From contig NC_092195.1 in NCBI RefSeq assembly GCF_043641665.1, positions 18,000,774 through 18,064,773 on the forward strand: 64,000 nt of DNA, in the 5' to 3' direction. The position numbers were made by a program, and so were the translations under genes. The stretch is from Enoplosus armatus (lineage: Eukaryota > Chordata > Actinopteri > Centrarchiformes > Enoplosidae). Below are positions 10,426-22,825 of this stretch, one piece after another. The first letter of the stretch is position 1. Every line of letters starts with the position of its first letter. The notes under the pieces were generated by a model. It saw only the letters and a program-made list of their open reading frames with translations. It searched no databases and was not told the origin of the DNA.

Positions 10426-13402
10426 TTATTCTTCTTCTGGTGATTCCTCTGAGCCCTCTGCCTCCCCGCTCAAGGTCTGTTCAGCAATCGGTGTGTCTGT
10501 TTTGGAGAGTAAGAATAATGTTACTCTTTATTTTGAGGTTCTATTACATTAGCATCAATAATGACTACTTCTTTATGTAATCAGTACCTGTACTGGTTTT
10601 ATTCAGGCTTCTTGTTGCCCCAGCTTCTTCACCATCACACCTCTCCAGTATTATTCTCAGGATTTTGGTCACTTGTGGGTGTTCAGCTGCGTTGATTATG
10701 GGTTCGTCATCTGAACTGTTGCTTGACGACCCTGAGAAAATATTAAGGAAACATAAATGCATGACTGACATAAAAAATGTGTCAAAATACTGTTTTATGT
10801 ACATTTGTTTATCCAGTGAAGGGTTTTGCTGAGGATTTTAACTACATTATCTGGCCTCTAGAACCAGTCTTCCACAGTTGGTGTTATTAAATTCATTTTC
10901 ATTTCTGTCACCTCTATTAGCTGAGACTGGCAGGGCCGGAGTCTTTACCTGACACAGGCATCTTTCTTGGCTTTTTGGGAGTTGTGTCCCTCTTCTTTGG
11001 AGCTGCAGCCTTCATTTTGGTTTTTGTTTGTTTGTTTTTGAGGTTCTTTTTCACAAGATTAATCAAGGGTTCATCTTCTGAGCTTTCATCAGACACACCT
11101 GCCAAACAACAGTCACAGCAGCGAGGATTTAAACATGTTTTCTTCAAATGTTTTGGGGGCAAAATCTTATGTTTTGTTCATGTCATGATTACTGCTTCAG
11201 TACCTCGTCTCTTACTTGACGCACCACCTCGCGATACAGTTTTCGTCTTTGTGTTTGTCTTCACTGGTTTCTTCTTGGCAACAAGGTTCACCAAGGGAAC
11301 ATCATCATCATCATCTGAGCTGTTGTCTGAGGATGAAGGTTCTTTTAAAACCCAAGAGGTTAGTATTTGAACTACTTGGAATAGAACCAAAGTCAATTAA
11401 TTCCTTCTGGCCAGTCTAATGAAAGTTCTGCCTACCTTTTAGTGATTTGTCTTGAAGTTTTGGTCTTGTTTTCTTGCTGTTTGTCTTTTGCTCTTTAGGA
11501 GCCTTTGTCCACTTCCTCTTTATTGTTGCCAGTGGTTCATAATCTGAGCTGTCACTGGAAGATTCTGCATATTTAACTAGGGCAAACAAAACATACATTT
11601 TAAGTGCTCTGAGAAAAGCATTTTAGATGAGTTCTGATTTCCACATTCTAACACACATCTACCCTTTTTCCTTCCTGCGTTCCTTTTGGATTTCACAGCT
11701 GGGCTTGCTTTTCTAGATGTTTTTCTCTGATGTTGGGAGTGAAGTTTCTTGGCAATTTCACTCAAAGGCTCATCATCGAAACTATCATCATCCAGCGATT
11801 CTGCATAAGAAAAGGAAGTCAGGAATAAGTGTCTGCTACAGAGAACAGCAACTTTCTCTACATGTTGCGGGTCCATGGAGAGAAAATGAGCTTACCTTTC
11901 TTCTTTGTATCAACAGATTTTTTTGGAGGCACTGAGGAAGGCTTCTTTGCAGCTTTGGAGGACACTTTGGCAATCTTAATGAGAGGCTCATTGTCAGAGC
12001 TATCATCTGTATTCAAATCTGAAACAGTTACATATAAAAACATTTTAAAGCATTCCAGACAAAAATCAGAAAACACATCTAAAATATGGTTGATGACATA
12101 CGTAACCACCTGCTTTCTTGTTATTTGTGCCATTAGATCTGGATGATGGGGTGCCTTTGTTCACTGGTTTCTTAGCTGCTGCAGAGGTTGTTTTCATTTT
12201 TATCGTCAAAGGCTCGTCATCTGAGGAGTCATCCGACGCTACAACAGGAGACCATATAAACATGCACAATTTAGTACCTTTTGCTTTCAGAGGCCACAAT
12301 ATGTCAAGTTGAGAATATTTTACTTCCATAGGCAGTATTGTTGACAGCCTGTTTATTTGTTGTCCTCACCACTTTTGTCCTTTTTTGAAATAGTGTTGGA
12401 GCTGAAGCCTAAGCTGCGCGTGTTTCCCCGTGACTGTTTCTCCTCACTGTGTGGCCTCTTCAGGAACTTCGAGAGGGGCACGTTATCATCAGAGCCGGAG
12501 CTGTCCTTCCCTGATCAGTCACAGACATAATGCGATAAATTGTGTTACAATTGGTCTTGTAAAATGGCTATTTTCCAGCACCAACTCACTAGTTGACTGA
12601 ATGTTATACTAATGTATAATTAACTACACTTTAACAGATAATGGGAGACTAAAACCTAAAATTTAAAAATGTGTAAAATTGCTTCCCCTGTGTTATTGTC
12701 CCTCCACAGATGAATGCCAGGAGGGATTGCTTAAAAACTGGATCTTTTTAAAGGCCAAAGCATATTTGTGAATGTTAAACATCATTGTTTATGAGGTGAT
12801 TATTTTTTAAGGCATTTGCATTTATCTTACAGTATAGATTGATAGGAAAAATGGGGGCAAAGGGAGATTAGGATGACAACCAGGTTGAAGTGGAGCTAAC
12901 TTTAACTACTTATATATATACTGTGGGTAGTTTATTCCATATGTATCATATTTTAGAAGCTGTTTGTATGTAAAATGATAATCTGCAAAGTAACAAATAA
13001 CTATAGGGTTTCAGATTAATGTAGTGGAATGAAAGGTTCATTTATTCATTTTGTAGTACTACTTTACACCACTGTTAGTTACCAATACTGCCAGAACTAT
13101 TATTCGTATTTATTAAGCTTATGTTGCTGCTGTGCAAACAAACTCTCCTAAATAAAAAACTAATATCAAACTTAACTGTGTAATTTCATTTGATTCGTGT
13201 AAACTCCACCATCTTAACTGTTTTAAAAAGAAGCTAGCAGCAGTGTCATTTCGAAGTTGTAAGCTAACTTTAGCTTTTAGCTACAACGTAGTCCAATAAA
13301 ATGTCTGCCTCCTCAGCTAAAACGAACGATAACATTGTTAATCTAACTACCTGGAGAGTCGTGTACCACATTAGTGGGCACGTCAGCTGTGCGGCAGTCC
13401 AT
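10426..13402 (-). CDS. Unrecognised SDDEPL-repeat protein, 404 aa, ten exons
   Basis: I do not recognise an orthologue. Exons in transcript order: 13402-13351, 12510-12370, 12238-12110, 12018-11896, 11800-11663, 11564-11436, 11341-11204, 11098-10949, 10731-10588, 10496-10426. Every intron is phase 1 and every internal exon is a multiple of 3 nt. Each of the eight exons 2-9 encodes one unit: an acidic Ser/Asp cluster ending in [D/E]-E-P-L or a variant (SDDSSDDEPL, SSDSSDYEPL, SDESSEDEPL, NSSDDEPI), a short hydrophobic step, then in exons 2-8 a Lys/Ser/Pro-rich basic tail. Exon 9 lacks the basic tail and has a possible helix (VTKILRIILERCDGEE). Exon 10 ends in a Glu-rich tail. There is no signal peptide or membrane segment. 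Composition predicts a disordered, heavily phosphorylated (CK2-like) nuclear or nucleolar protein. The exon-per-repeat plan recalls Treacle and Nopp140, by analogy only. The exon chain is well supported; function is unknown. Confidence 0.8.
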
Positions 13403-14345
13403 TTTGTTGCTCAGTTAAGCTAATTATGCTCTTCAACCAAAACGCGCCAAGTTGGTCTACTGTTGTTAGCCTCTTCTTTTGAGTTAATGTTAGCTAAATT
13501 CGCAGTTTGTGTTCAGCTTGTAGTTGGATGTTGTTGTCACCAGCTGCTAAGTGTGCTGGTCCGCCAACCTACAGCTACAGTCGCGGTGCCACAGTGTCAT
13601 TTAACACGTTCAAAAAACAGTTTCTCCAGTCATGACTGTAATATGGTCCCAGTTAACGTTTGGTTTGTTTTCTTCCGTTTCCGTTTCGGTTTCGGAGAAA
13701 AGCGCAGGGCGAGTGTTGATGACGCTTCCCAACGTCATTGGTCTACTGACTTCAGAAATTGCCTAGCAACAAAAACTAAAGCAACTATCCTAGCTACTGA
13801 ACTAAACCTAAACTCAAACTAAACTCAGTTTAGTTCAAGTTTCAAACTCCATTTGCTAAGGAAGATTGTGACACAACCAAAAGCCTCAGAACAGCTACTA
13901 AATTGAACTTCTTTATTGATTAAACAGCCAATTATTTTCTTGATTAATCAATAATTTAGTTTATATGATGTTACTATTACTAACTAAAAGACTAAAGGAA
14001 AACCAGCAAACACTGTCTGTATTCACCTTTGACATGGTGAAAGCAGGGCATTTTTGCTGTAAAAAAAAAAGGACAAAAAAGATTAATTATCCAAATTGCT
14101 GCTAATTAATTAAGTCTATCAACTAAATGACCACTCATTTTAGCTTCGTTCATATCTTTAGTACAGTACTCTGTAATGTAGTGGAGAGACAGCCCGCTAA
14201 TGTTTACTTTACAGAATAGCTTTGCATAAATCTTTATCGATAAATATAATAACACTGATTTGAGTTACTGACTTGAGGAGGGGGGAAAAAGATCCAAATA
14301 TTCATCCAAAAGTGAAAGCGATCAGTATGGCAGTTGATAGCTCAG
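13403..14345. other. Promoter of the SDDEPL gene and intergenic DNA
   Basis: The minus-strand gene starts at 13402, and the adjacent 13403-13760 is the probable promoter with moderate CpG. The rest is AT-rich without a supported exon. A short poly(A) run is at 14061-14070. Confidence 0.4.
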
Positions 14346-14351
14346 TTTATT
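14346..14351 (-). terminator. Candidate kdm1b poly(A) signal
   Basis: The plus-strand TTTATT reads AATAAA on the minus strand, about 1 kb downstream of the kdm1b stop codon. The interval 14352-15382 would then be the kdm1b 3' UTR. It is AT-rich and contains no other supported gene. Confidence 0.4.
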
Positions 14352-15382
14352 ACACACACATACAAGATAAATATTCGAGCACTGTGATGTTGGACAAACA
14401 GGACATGATCATCTAGATGTACTGATCCAGACAGACATATGAGGACCTACATGTAAAGCTTCATTAGTCAACATTAATCAAACAAAGTGAGGACATTGTT
14501 GTGCTGTTCCCCAACCCCAAACCTCAGGAACTAATGCAAGAGAAATATGGAGTGTTTTTTTTCCTCCTTTGGTTGGTTGGTTGTATTCATTTTTTTCCCA
14601 ACCATCTTCAGAATTGTTCAATCATTGTTTTCTTCCATCATTTTCTGCTTGGTGTCTTGATCACATCCCTGAGACAGTAAGGGGGACAATCTGGTGTCTT
14701 CTGATCATACTCAGTCCTACAGAAATTCATCTTGTCATACACATGAACTATTCATTTATTTTCTTTTTAAATCAAAAGTGCTATCACATAATTACTCCTA
14801 CTATATATCATGTACAATGCAGATTCATTATAGCTGTATGAAACATTGGTAGGTAACTCTCAAAAAAAAACTTTATCAAATTTTTTGATATCACGACAAT
14901 ATAATCTTTTGAAACATGATCCTTGGAGATTTTATTTTATCTTATTCAGTTGAATTCATGATTGGACGACTGAGAGTTTACTAATGTTTCATGCACCATA
15001 ATCTCTCAAAAATGAAATTTCTGACCATTTCATCACAGAAGTGCTACGTACACCACTCTTTAAACATCATCCTACTTTCCATCACAGCGGACCCAGGCAG
15101 AGCTGCACAGGGATTATCCATTATTCATGCCTTGCTATACCTTTTCTTTTTGCATCTCGTGGCCAACAAACAACGATTTCCCAGCTGGATTTTCGATATA
15201 AATAAAAAGCACTTAAACTTCCTTTGTGTTAAATATGTAGAGCCAGGCCCCAGAAAAGCCCTACTTGAACCCGCTATTGGAAAGTGACTAACGGCGTCTT
15301 GCTGATCAGACACATCACAGTACAGTGAAACATCATTTCAAGTCCATGCTGGTGTTTTTGAGTGCTCTGGGACTGACAGAGT

Positions 15383-16711
15383 TTACATAGCAGCCATCTT
15401 GCTGGCCTCTCTGACCCCACTCAGGTAGGCTCCTGTCACAGTTTGAGGGAAATGTCTGTTGGTGGCCTGGTAATAGAAAAATAACAACAAATCAATGAAA
15501 AACAGCAATAATCAGTTAAAAATCACATATGATAGCTGGAAAGGAAACAATGACCAAATATCTGACATTGTAAGTAATCTGTAAATCAGCTGCTATGAGC
15601 AACATATATGTTAAACAAATAATTCAATTTGACAAAGTAATCTTCACTCAAGGTCCACTTACTAAGTTTTTAATATATTTTTTCATCATCTCATCCTCGG
15701 TGTGTGGTGGAAAGCTCCAGAAAGGGCTAGTACTGTAAGCAGACCCTGAGTTAAGATTATTTAATCAAATTAAAACTTCAAGGTCAAGATAAAACGTTCA
15801 CGCTCAACCAACAGCAGGTTGAAAGTTCCTGTGTTAAATGGGTCCAGGAGGCCTTTTTCAGGAAGAATTCTTTGGTGCACTGAAAGTAATGCACTTTACT
15901 TTTTCAAAAAGACCACCTTCAGAAACCCAAACTTTATTTAACTGTAATTAAAGAAACATTTGATAAAAATGGTAAAAAGCAGTGTTACCTCGCCAGCAAA
16001 GAACACCTTTCCCTGCACGTCTTCAGCGAGGATGTCATAGGCCTCTCCACTTCCCCCCGTCTTCACAAAGCTGTAGGACATCTGGGACCACATGTCTTTG
16101 CTCCAATGTGTGACAAAGAAATGCAGCGGCTCCGGGACCTCCTATCAAGGATGACAGACAGTAAAAAACAACAACAACAACAACAACTGTAATGAGAAAC
16201 ACACACAAACAAAAATACAAGTAAATCTGAGAAATTGTGTATAAATGTAATAGGTGTATTTGGTGTAAATGTGCTGTGTATTTTAGAAGTGTCCTTAAGA
16301 ATTATTATCCCAGGTGTAGTTCAAGTGTAGTTCCTGGCCCATACAAAGTGACTGTTTTGGGCAAAGTACTTTCTGATGACCCAGGACTATCAGGGTGGGT
16401 GGGTCAGATATCAGAGTAGAAAAGTAGTAAGCTGTGTTGTTGCCTGCAAAAAAAATTGCCTTTAAAAGCCATTACTTGTCAACGGTCTAAATGAATGTCA
16501 AAAGGGACTCAATTTAGTTCCTAAGCTTCGTTCCTGTTACGCTTTGGCAAAATGTGACGGCATTAAACATTAAATGTGACAGGATTACCTGTTCTTTGAA
16601 GAGTTCCCGCAGCACCTTCATGCACTCATCTACCACCTCCTTGTCCTCCATGTCCCGGACAGCAAGTACAGCATCACCAGTGATAACAGACATGAGGACA
16701 GCCTGCTTCCC

Positions 16712-16773
<62 letters not shown>

Positions 16774-19700
16774 CATTATGCACATTGTAATCATGATGAG
16801 GTCAAAATGTGAAATCAAATCTCTTTTCATATTTCTGTATCTTCTGTTTTCTTGTTATGATGCTGACGGTTCTCAAATGTTAACAAACATACATATTGTT
16901 CTTGTAGTCGGGCTTTCAGTCCAACACAAATAGTTCTACTACTTCTTTCCTTAGCAGGAATATGTATCTTACAGTAAAAGTGTCACTTCAAGACATGTTG
17001 AGCGGTAAGATGTTGTCTTGCCGTGAGAAAAAAAGAATGATAAAACACAAACCTGTGGCTCCATGTCATAGAAGACACTGAACATGCCTCTCTTGTCAGG
17101 ACCTGGTGGTATGTGACCAAAGTAGTCTGCCCCCTGGATTTTGTTGTCCCAGAATCTGTACGGGAACTGAACAGCAATCTGTAAGAAGTTTTAAAATAAA
17201 ATATTTTAGCATCTACAAGGAAGCAACTTTCTACTCAGCGGGTTTCTGTTGTTATTTTGCCTTAAAACTAAATGTTCTGAATAAATGCAGATATTTTATC
17301 AATATTTAGGAACCTACAAAAGTATCTGATAGAGTAGAGAAACTTGCACATGGCCTGTGCTTATTCATAGCCATGAAATACACATACACGTCAAACAGTT
17401 ATTACCTTTTCTATGATACCGGCTCCCAGACTGTGGATTGCTTTCAGTTTCCGTTCAGGAAGTGGAGGGTTGAACTGAATCACATTCTTCTGAAGTAAAG
17501 TCAATGGGACTGTAACAAGAACCTGAGAGAGGAAGGGGTGTAAAAACTCTACAACATTATACCATAATCAGCATTGAATACATCCAACACTCATGATAAA
17601 AAAATGATAAAATAGATTATTATATACATTTTATAACTTTTATTAACATGTTTTTACCTTCTGTGCGGTCCACTGGGACCCATTGGAGGAGGCAACTTTG
17701 ACAACATCACCTGAGTAATCAATGGCCTGAACCTAGAAATGAAAAACAGAATGTACACCTGATTTTTAAACGATGAGACTTATCTATGTAGTATAGAATG
17801 TAGTGTGACAAAGCTAAAAGAAGCAGCTGAAATCAAAAGCCTGAATTACAAACCGGGCACTTTGTGCGGATGTCGAGGCCCTCGCCCAGTTTGTGAAGTA
17901 ACGCAGAGTAGCCCTTAGTGAGTAAAGTGTGGTCTCCTGAGAACTGGGCAAAAAACTCGTTGTGGTCCCAGGATCTTGCCGATACCTAAAAAACAAACAA
18001 ACAAATATGCCTGAGAACATTTTCATCACAGTTCCATTGAAGACACAATATCAAAATCCATATGTCCCCTTAAATGTTTTCTCACCCGTCAAGACACAGA
18101 ATGAGCGATTTTAACGGTACAATAACTCCACACCTCAAACACACAGACGCATGCAATGTTGTTATCTTTGGTGAACGCTTTCCTGATTCTACACATGCAG
18201 ACAAAAACGTAGGATGTATTCATAATATAAACCAGCAACCACCAAACTGTTCGAGCAGCCCCAATGTGTTTGAGTTTTTCAGACCTGGTCTAACGTGCTT
18301 CCACATGCGTACTCCAGGTTGCTGAGATGAAACTGGAGCACTTTCTCCTCCAACTCACTGAACTGGATTCCAGACTCCTGAAGAAAGTTCTTCTTCACCT
18401 CCTGGACTTTTTCTGTAGAGACAAAATGCATTCAACTGCATGTCAAATGTCTCTGAAACTGTTTTACTGAGTAGCACAGCACTACTTCGGTTTTACTTCA
18501 TTAACCTTGCACTGTACATATTCTACCCAGTACTGCTCTTTTTACCCATGTCATAGCCATGACATCTGGAAATCATATGTAGAGCCCATTATCTTGACCA
18601 CATAGTAATCATTTGCAGGTAGGGCCACACATGATAATGGCTGCTATCATTGCTGCAAAAGAAGGCAAAGTTGTGAGAGGGTCGTGCAAAAAAGAAAGAA
18701 AGGTTTCTAAAGCAATGCAGATGTTCTTGCCTGACTTATCTACAACAGTTGTGTCGTAATTTTTCTTATCTAAAGAACTAAATGTGACTACAAAAAACAC
18801 TGTCACTGTTGGTTCCACTTGTTAAAGCCACTTTACTGAAACTCAAACTTTAGATTAGACTTCAGTTCAGCACCTCTCAGCGGTGTGTCCTGGTTCTGGG
18901 ACTTGTCCTTCCTCCATTCTGACACCACGTCCAGGATGGCGTTGAAGTGGAAGTCCATGCGCTTGTCGATGGCTGGGTCAGTAACCTGCCCCCCCTCCTG
19001 AAAAAGGTCACATCGCTCTCCCAGCTTGTGCATCTTGATTCCCATCTGCAATAAAAGAGTGACGAGTCAAATTAGACGAAACACAAGTCACATACGAAGA
19101 TGCCAAAAGGCAATGTAACTTTCGATTTGGCAGATTAAATTAAGAAAAAACTGGTTTAAAATCAGATTTAATGTACAGCAGAAATTTGTAGAATTCTTCC
19201 ATTGCCTCTTTTGAGGTCTGAACATTTTTTTTACCTGTTCACACATCAGGGCGATGGGGTTGTTCACACAGCCATTGACAATCTGAGCTCCTCTGCCCAC
19301 AGTGACGCCCAGACAAGTATCATCCCAAACACGACCTCCAATTCTCTCCCTTGCCTCAAGGACCACCACCTGTAAACCAATGAACAAGAAGATAGTAAAA
19401 TGGACAGCACTGTGACCAGCAAACAGGGTAAAACAGGAGGTCAGAGAAGATGTGTGATCACTAACTTGAGCCGAGGACAGTTACCTGAGTGCCAAAGTTT
19501 TGCAGCTGTCGTGCAGCAGCCAGACCTGAAGCCCCGGCACCGATGATGATAACATTCCTCTGCAAAGGTGATAAAATGTGAGAGTAACTGTAAGCCATAA
19601 CCAAATAAATGATAAAAAAACCTTTATATGAGTTGTGCTGTGTGTACCATGATCATATGAAGAGGAGGACACTTACAGAGCAGTATCTTTCAGGGAGCAG

Positions 19701-22700
19701 AGGCCGTTTTACTGCCAACACACCAGTGTTGATGAGGCCCTTCCTGGTCATGAAGTGGAGCACCCGGTCCATCTCCTGCACGCAGCGCACACGCACCAAC
19801 CCCCGGACAATGATGTGCAGAGCACACTTCTGGGAAGTCAGCACCTCCTTTAGAAAAACAGGGAAAAAATGTATTGTTTTGATTGTTTGGTGTTTTTCTG
19901 TCTTATATTCCCTTTTTCCCAGGAGGAGAAGATGTGATATTGAAAGGAACAAAAAATACAACCAGAGATATATATATATATTATATTCCAGGTCCAAAAC
20001 CCAAAAGGTGAAAGCATGAAACATGTTTGTAAGTCACTGTTGGCAGAAGTCTGCAGTGTACCTTGCAATTCTTGTGCCAGGAGGCCAGAATAAGGTTACG
20101 CAAAGCCAAATACATGGTGGGATCGCGGGAAAATTCAGGAAACTCGTAAAGCTCATCCAGCTCCATCATATCCGGCCGCACACACAGAGCCTTGCCACAC
20201 TCATTAGGCTGATAGAAGGGCTGGAAGTATGGACACAGGCCTGGAACTGAGGGATACAATCATGATTAGTACACATGCATTATTCCCACATCTCTCTGTG
20301 CATAGAGTAATTATCTGTACATCATAGTACAGTAAACAAGGGCTGTCGAAATATTCCACTTCTCTCGCACTGACTGACTTTGTGGCTGGACAGCTCTGCA
20401 GTGATCCGCCCTCAGCTCAGATAGAGACATGTTGCTGGTAGAGCCTGATGGACTCATCCCCACACAGTCAGGGTAGTAGGCAGCGAGGAAAGGGCTGGCT
20501 GGACTGTCTTTGAACAACGGCGGCAAAATCAACATTGAATGCCACCAGCTGTCAGTCACCTCGGCCACTCTCTGTGAGGACGAAACCGCATGAAAATCAC
20601 CATCGTGTCTTTCAATAGCACACAGACTGGATGTAGTTTTTGGACATTACTTTGCTTAAAGCAAGACTGACTAATACATTTAATTTTGTGTTTTGTGTTA
20701 ACAAAACAGATCATATAAACACACATCACCAGCTTACCAAGTCCTCTGGTTGGGAGCACTGGTCCGGTCCCTCACTCTGCAGGCAAAGACTCAAAGTTAT
20801 CATCACATAAAAACAAAAAATGTCACTTGTGGATGGATGGTTAATTCGATTTCCTGTTTACCTTGATGTTGTTGAACTTCATGCCACAGCGGTACGTTGC
20901 TGCTAAGGAAGCAGTGAGTTGGATCTCCTTTGTCAGCTGACGCCACTTCCTGCAGTCCGGTTTAGTACATTGAACCTGAACAATGAATCACAATGAACAT
21001 TACTGTATTTGTGGCATGGAGAACTTACCACATTCAGCTCTTTAAGAGGAACCAGGAAAGCTGCCTACGCTTACCCAGAATGGTAGCTGCTGATCTGCCA
21101 TGAAAGCTTTCAGACTGGGCTCACTTTTCCCGTTACTAGTCCACACCTTCTTCCATGCGGCAAAGGTCTCATAGCCATCTTTGTGACTGCCAATGGGGAA
21201 ACAAAGAAATATTATGGCCGTTAATCTATTGGCCTTGATGCAACAGTTCTTTATAAATGTAATGCGAGTAGTTGTTCTGTCAACATTACCTTCTGTAGTA
21301 GTGATCAAAACATTCGTTGCAAAAATGCTCACCACATGACAGATGATACCAGCGAGATGTGTATCCATTTTTAGCACATCTGAGAAGAGAGAATTACCAT
21401 CAGGTCCATTTAAAACAATCTGTATTTAAAAAAAAGAGTTATAAAGTTCAGATCAGATTTCTATTACACAAAGAAACATGTTACCTTTCAGATGCACTTG
21501 CAAAACAAACTGGGTATGTGGCAGAGCATCCAGCCTTCTCACACTTTCTGTACTTCTTCTCGGACTGGTCATCCTCCTCCTCCGTGTCTGTGGCTTTTCT
21601 TTTGCTCTAGATGAGAGTGTAGAGAAAGAGCTCAACTCAACTTTATTTAGAGCACTTTAAACTAAGGACGCACAGATCCGATATGCTGGATCAGTATCCA
21701 CGGCAATGCTGACCGTATTAAGCAGATCAGGTATCAGTTCTTTGTCGATGTCAATATAAAAATTCTGTGTTTTCACTATGAGTTGCATTAATTCAGTCAC
21801 AGCAGGCTGCTGACTCAGTCTTTAGTGACACAACAATTCCCGGCCTGGCCTGACCTTACATAAAAAATATCCGCATAAGTTCCACACAGTCTTACAGACT
21901 TTAAATTTGGGGAAAAGGTGACTGGGAACTGGTATCAGGAGAGAAAAAGTCGGATCAGTGCATCCCTACTTTAATCACAACACAGCTGATCCAACATGCT
22001 GTACAGAGGTGACAGAAACAGAACCAAACAAAGACGCGTACCATGTCAACCACAACGTCCCTGGTTTTAATCCAGCCAGACCTTTGATACATGTCACCAC
22101 CATTTCTCTCCACACATTTCTTGTTTGGCTCTCGACTCTGTACTTTCAACTGAAGCCAAATATGCTCCCAAAACATATAACATAATACCATAATTTCCTT
22201 GAAAAAAAATAAATATCGTCTGATATATTGTCATTGGATTTTCTAAACTCTCAGATATCAGTATCAGCCTCAGGACCCATGGAGGGCCCCACAGGAGAGG
22301 AGGGCTGAGGATGAGGAGGACTAAACACATATGAGAAATGACATGCATGCTGCCGTTTACCTGTCCAGGTGGAGGGTTGTTGGTGCGCTTCACCCGGACA
22401 TTGATCTGCCTTCCAGAGGAGCGCAGGGTCTGGCCGTCCCCCGGTGACTCCCCGGAGCTCCTCTTCTTAGCTCGCCGAGCACCAGAGGCATTCCCAGAAT
22501 AGTCTAAACATTAGTAACAACAACATATCTTTAACAATGGACAATGCAGTGCAGCTCAGTTCAAACGAGGCCTTTTGTTTTGACTGATAAGGCTCTTTAT
22601 GACAGATAACATGGCGTTCAAATGTATCCCATAAACGGGACTAATTACGAATTGACCTACGCGAATGAAACGCGAGATCAATTAGCATATAAACACGGCA

Positions 22701-22825
22701 AAGGTGGCGACAGATGTACACATTAGCAAGCTCTTTAAACCAGCCAAACAACGTCCGCCTGTCACATTTAGCGTGTAGCAAGGAGTAGCGGCGTGTTATG
22801 AAAACTAACCTGCATCCGACAGCAT
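15383..22825 (-). CDS. kdm1b: KDM1B (LSD2/AOF1) histone H3K4 demethylase, 21 exons
   Basis: FAD-dependent amine oxidase that removes H3K4me1/2 methyl groups in the nucleus. Exons in transcript order: 22825-22810, 22503-22361, 21606-21485, 21379-21290, 21186-21075, 20975-20862, 20776-20738, 20571-20379, 20246-20062, 19847-19677, 19559-19485, 19369-19235, 19045-18874, 18412-18285, 17985-17854, 17732-17658, 17522-17406, 17178-17053, 16711-16589, 16141-15989, 15466-15383. Phases join to 834 residues (human about 822). Domains: C4H2C2 zinc finger (about 72-130), CW finger (about 150-212; W161, C164, C169, W172), SWIRM (about 290-390), FAD dinucleotide motif GAGASG (402-407) and the amine oxidase domain, including LGAGIIEK with the conserved Lys at 673. 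The gene ends in [16 protein letters not shown]. The end of exon 8 (20379) is the least certain junction; it is a phase-1 GTCAGT donor chosen to keep frame. A 16-nt coding first exon follows the ATG. Confidence 0.94.
16714..16772. repeat. (CA)29 microsatellite abutting a kdm1b splice acceptor
   Basis: About 29 CA units lie immediately next to the exon 19 acceptor, whose exon begins at 16711. On the transcribed strand the intron ends in a (TG)n tract followed directly by TAG and then GGG. The usual polypyrimidine tract is therefore replaced by the dinucleotide repeat. Confidence 0.95.
21662..21967. mobile_element. hAT-like non-autonomous element in kdm1b intron 2
   Basis: An element of about 306 bp has inverted termini. 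The left end reads AAGGACGCACAGATCCGA. The right end, read in reverse complement, is AGGGATGCACTGATCCGAC. ACTTTAAA (21654-21661) and ACTTTAAT (21968-21975) flank it and look like an 8-bp target-site duplication with one change. Such ends and an 8-bp duplication fit the hAT superfamily. No transposase frame is present, so it is a non-autonomous or decayed copy. Just left of it, a fragment resembling CAACTTTATTTAGAGCACTT belongs to another common fish repeat. Confidence 0.65.

Noticed and set aside
10975..11419. Plus-strand open frames with FVFVFV and SSSSEL text
   Set aside because: Reverse-strand shadows of the Lys-rich and Ser/Asp-rich exons of the SDDEPL gene.
10426..13402. Identification of the repeat protein as Treacle (TCOF1) or NOLC1
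   Set aside because: The exon-per-repeat plan is similar, but no LisH domain or conserved NOLC1 C-terminal domain is seen and the DEPL core differs; kept as unrecognised.
13463..13822. 119-codon plus-strand open frame upstream of the SDDEPL gene
   Set aside because: No recognisable motif, no splice partner, low-complexity FGFG/RFRF stretch; it lies in the promoter of the opposite-strand gene.
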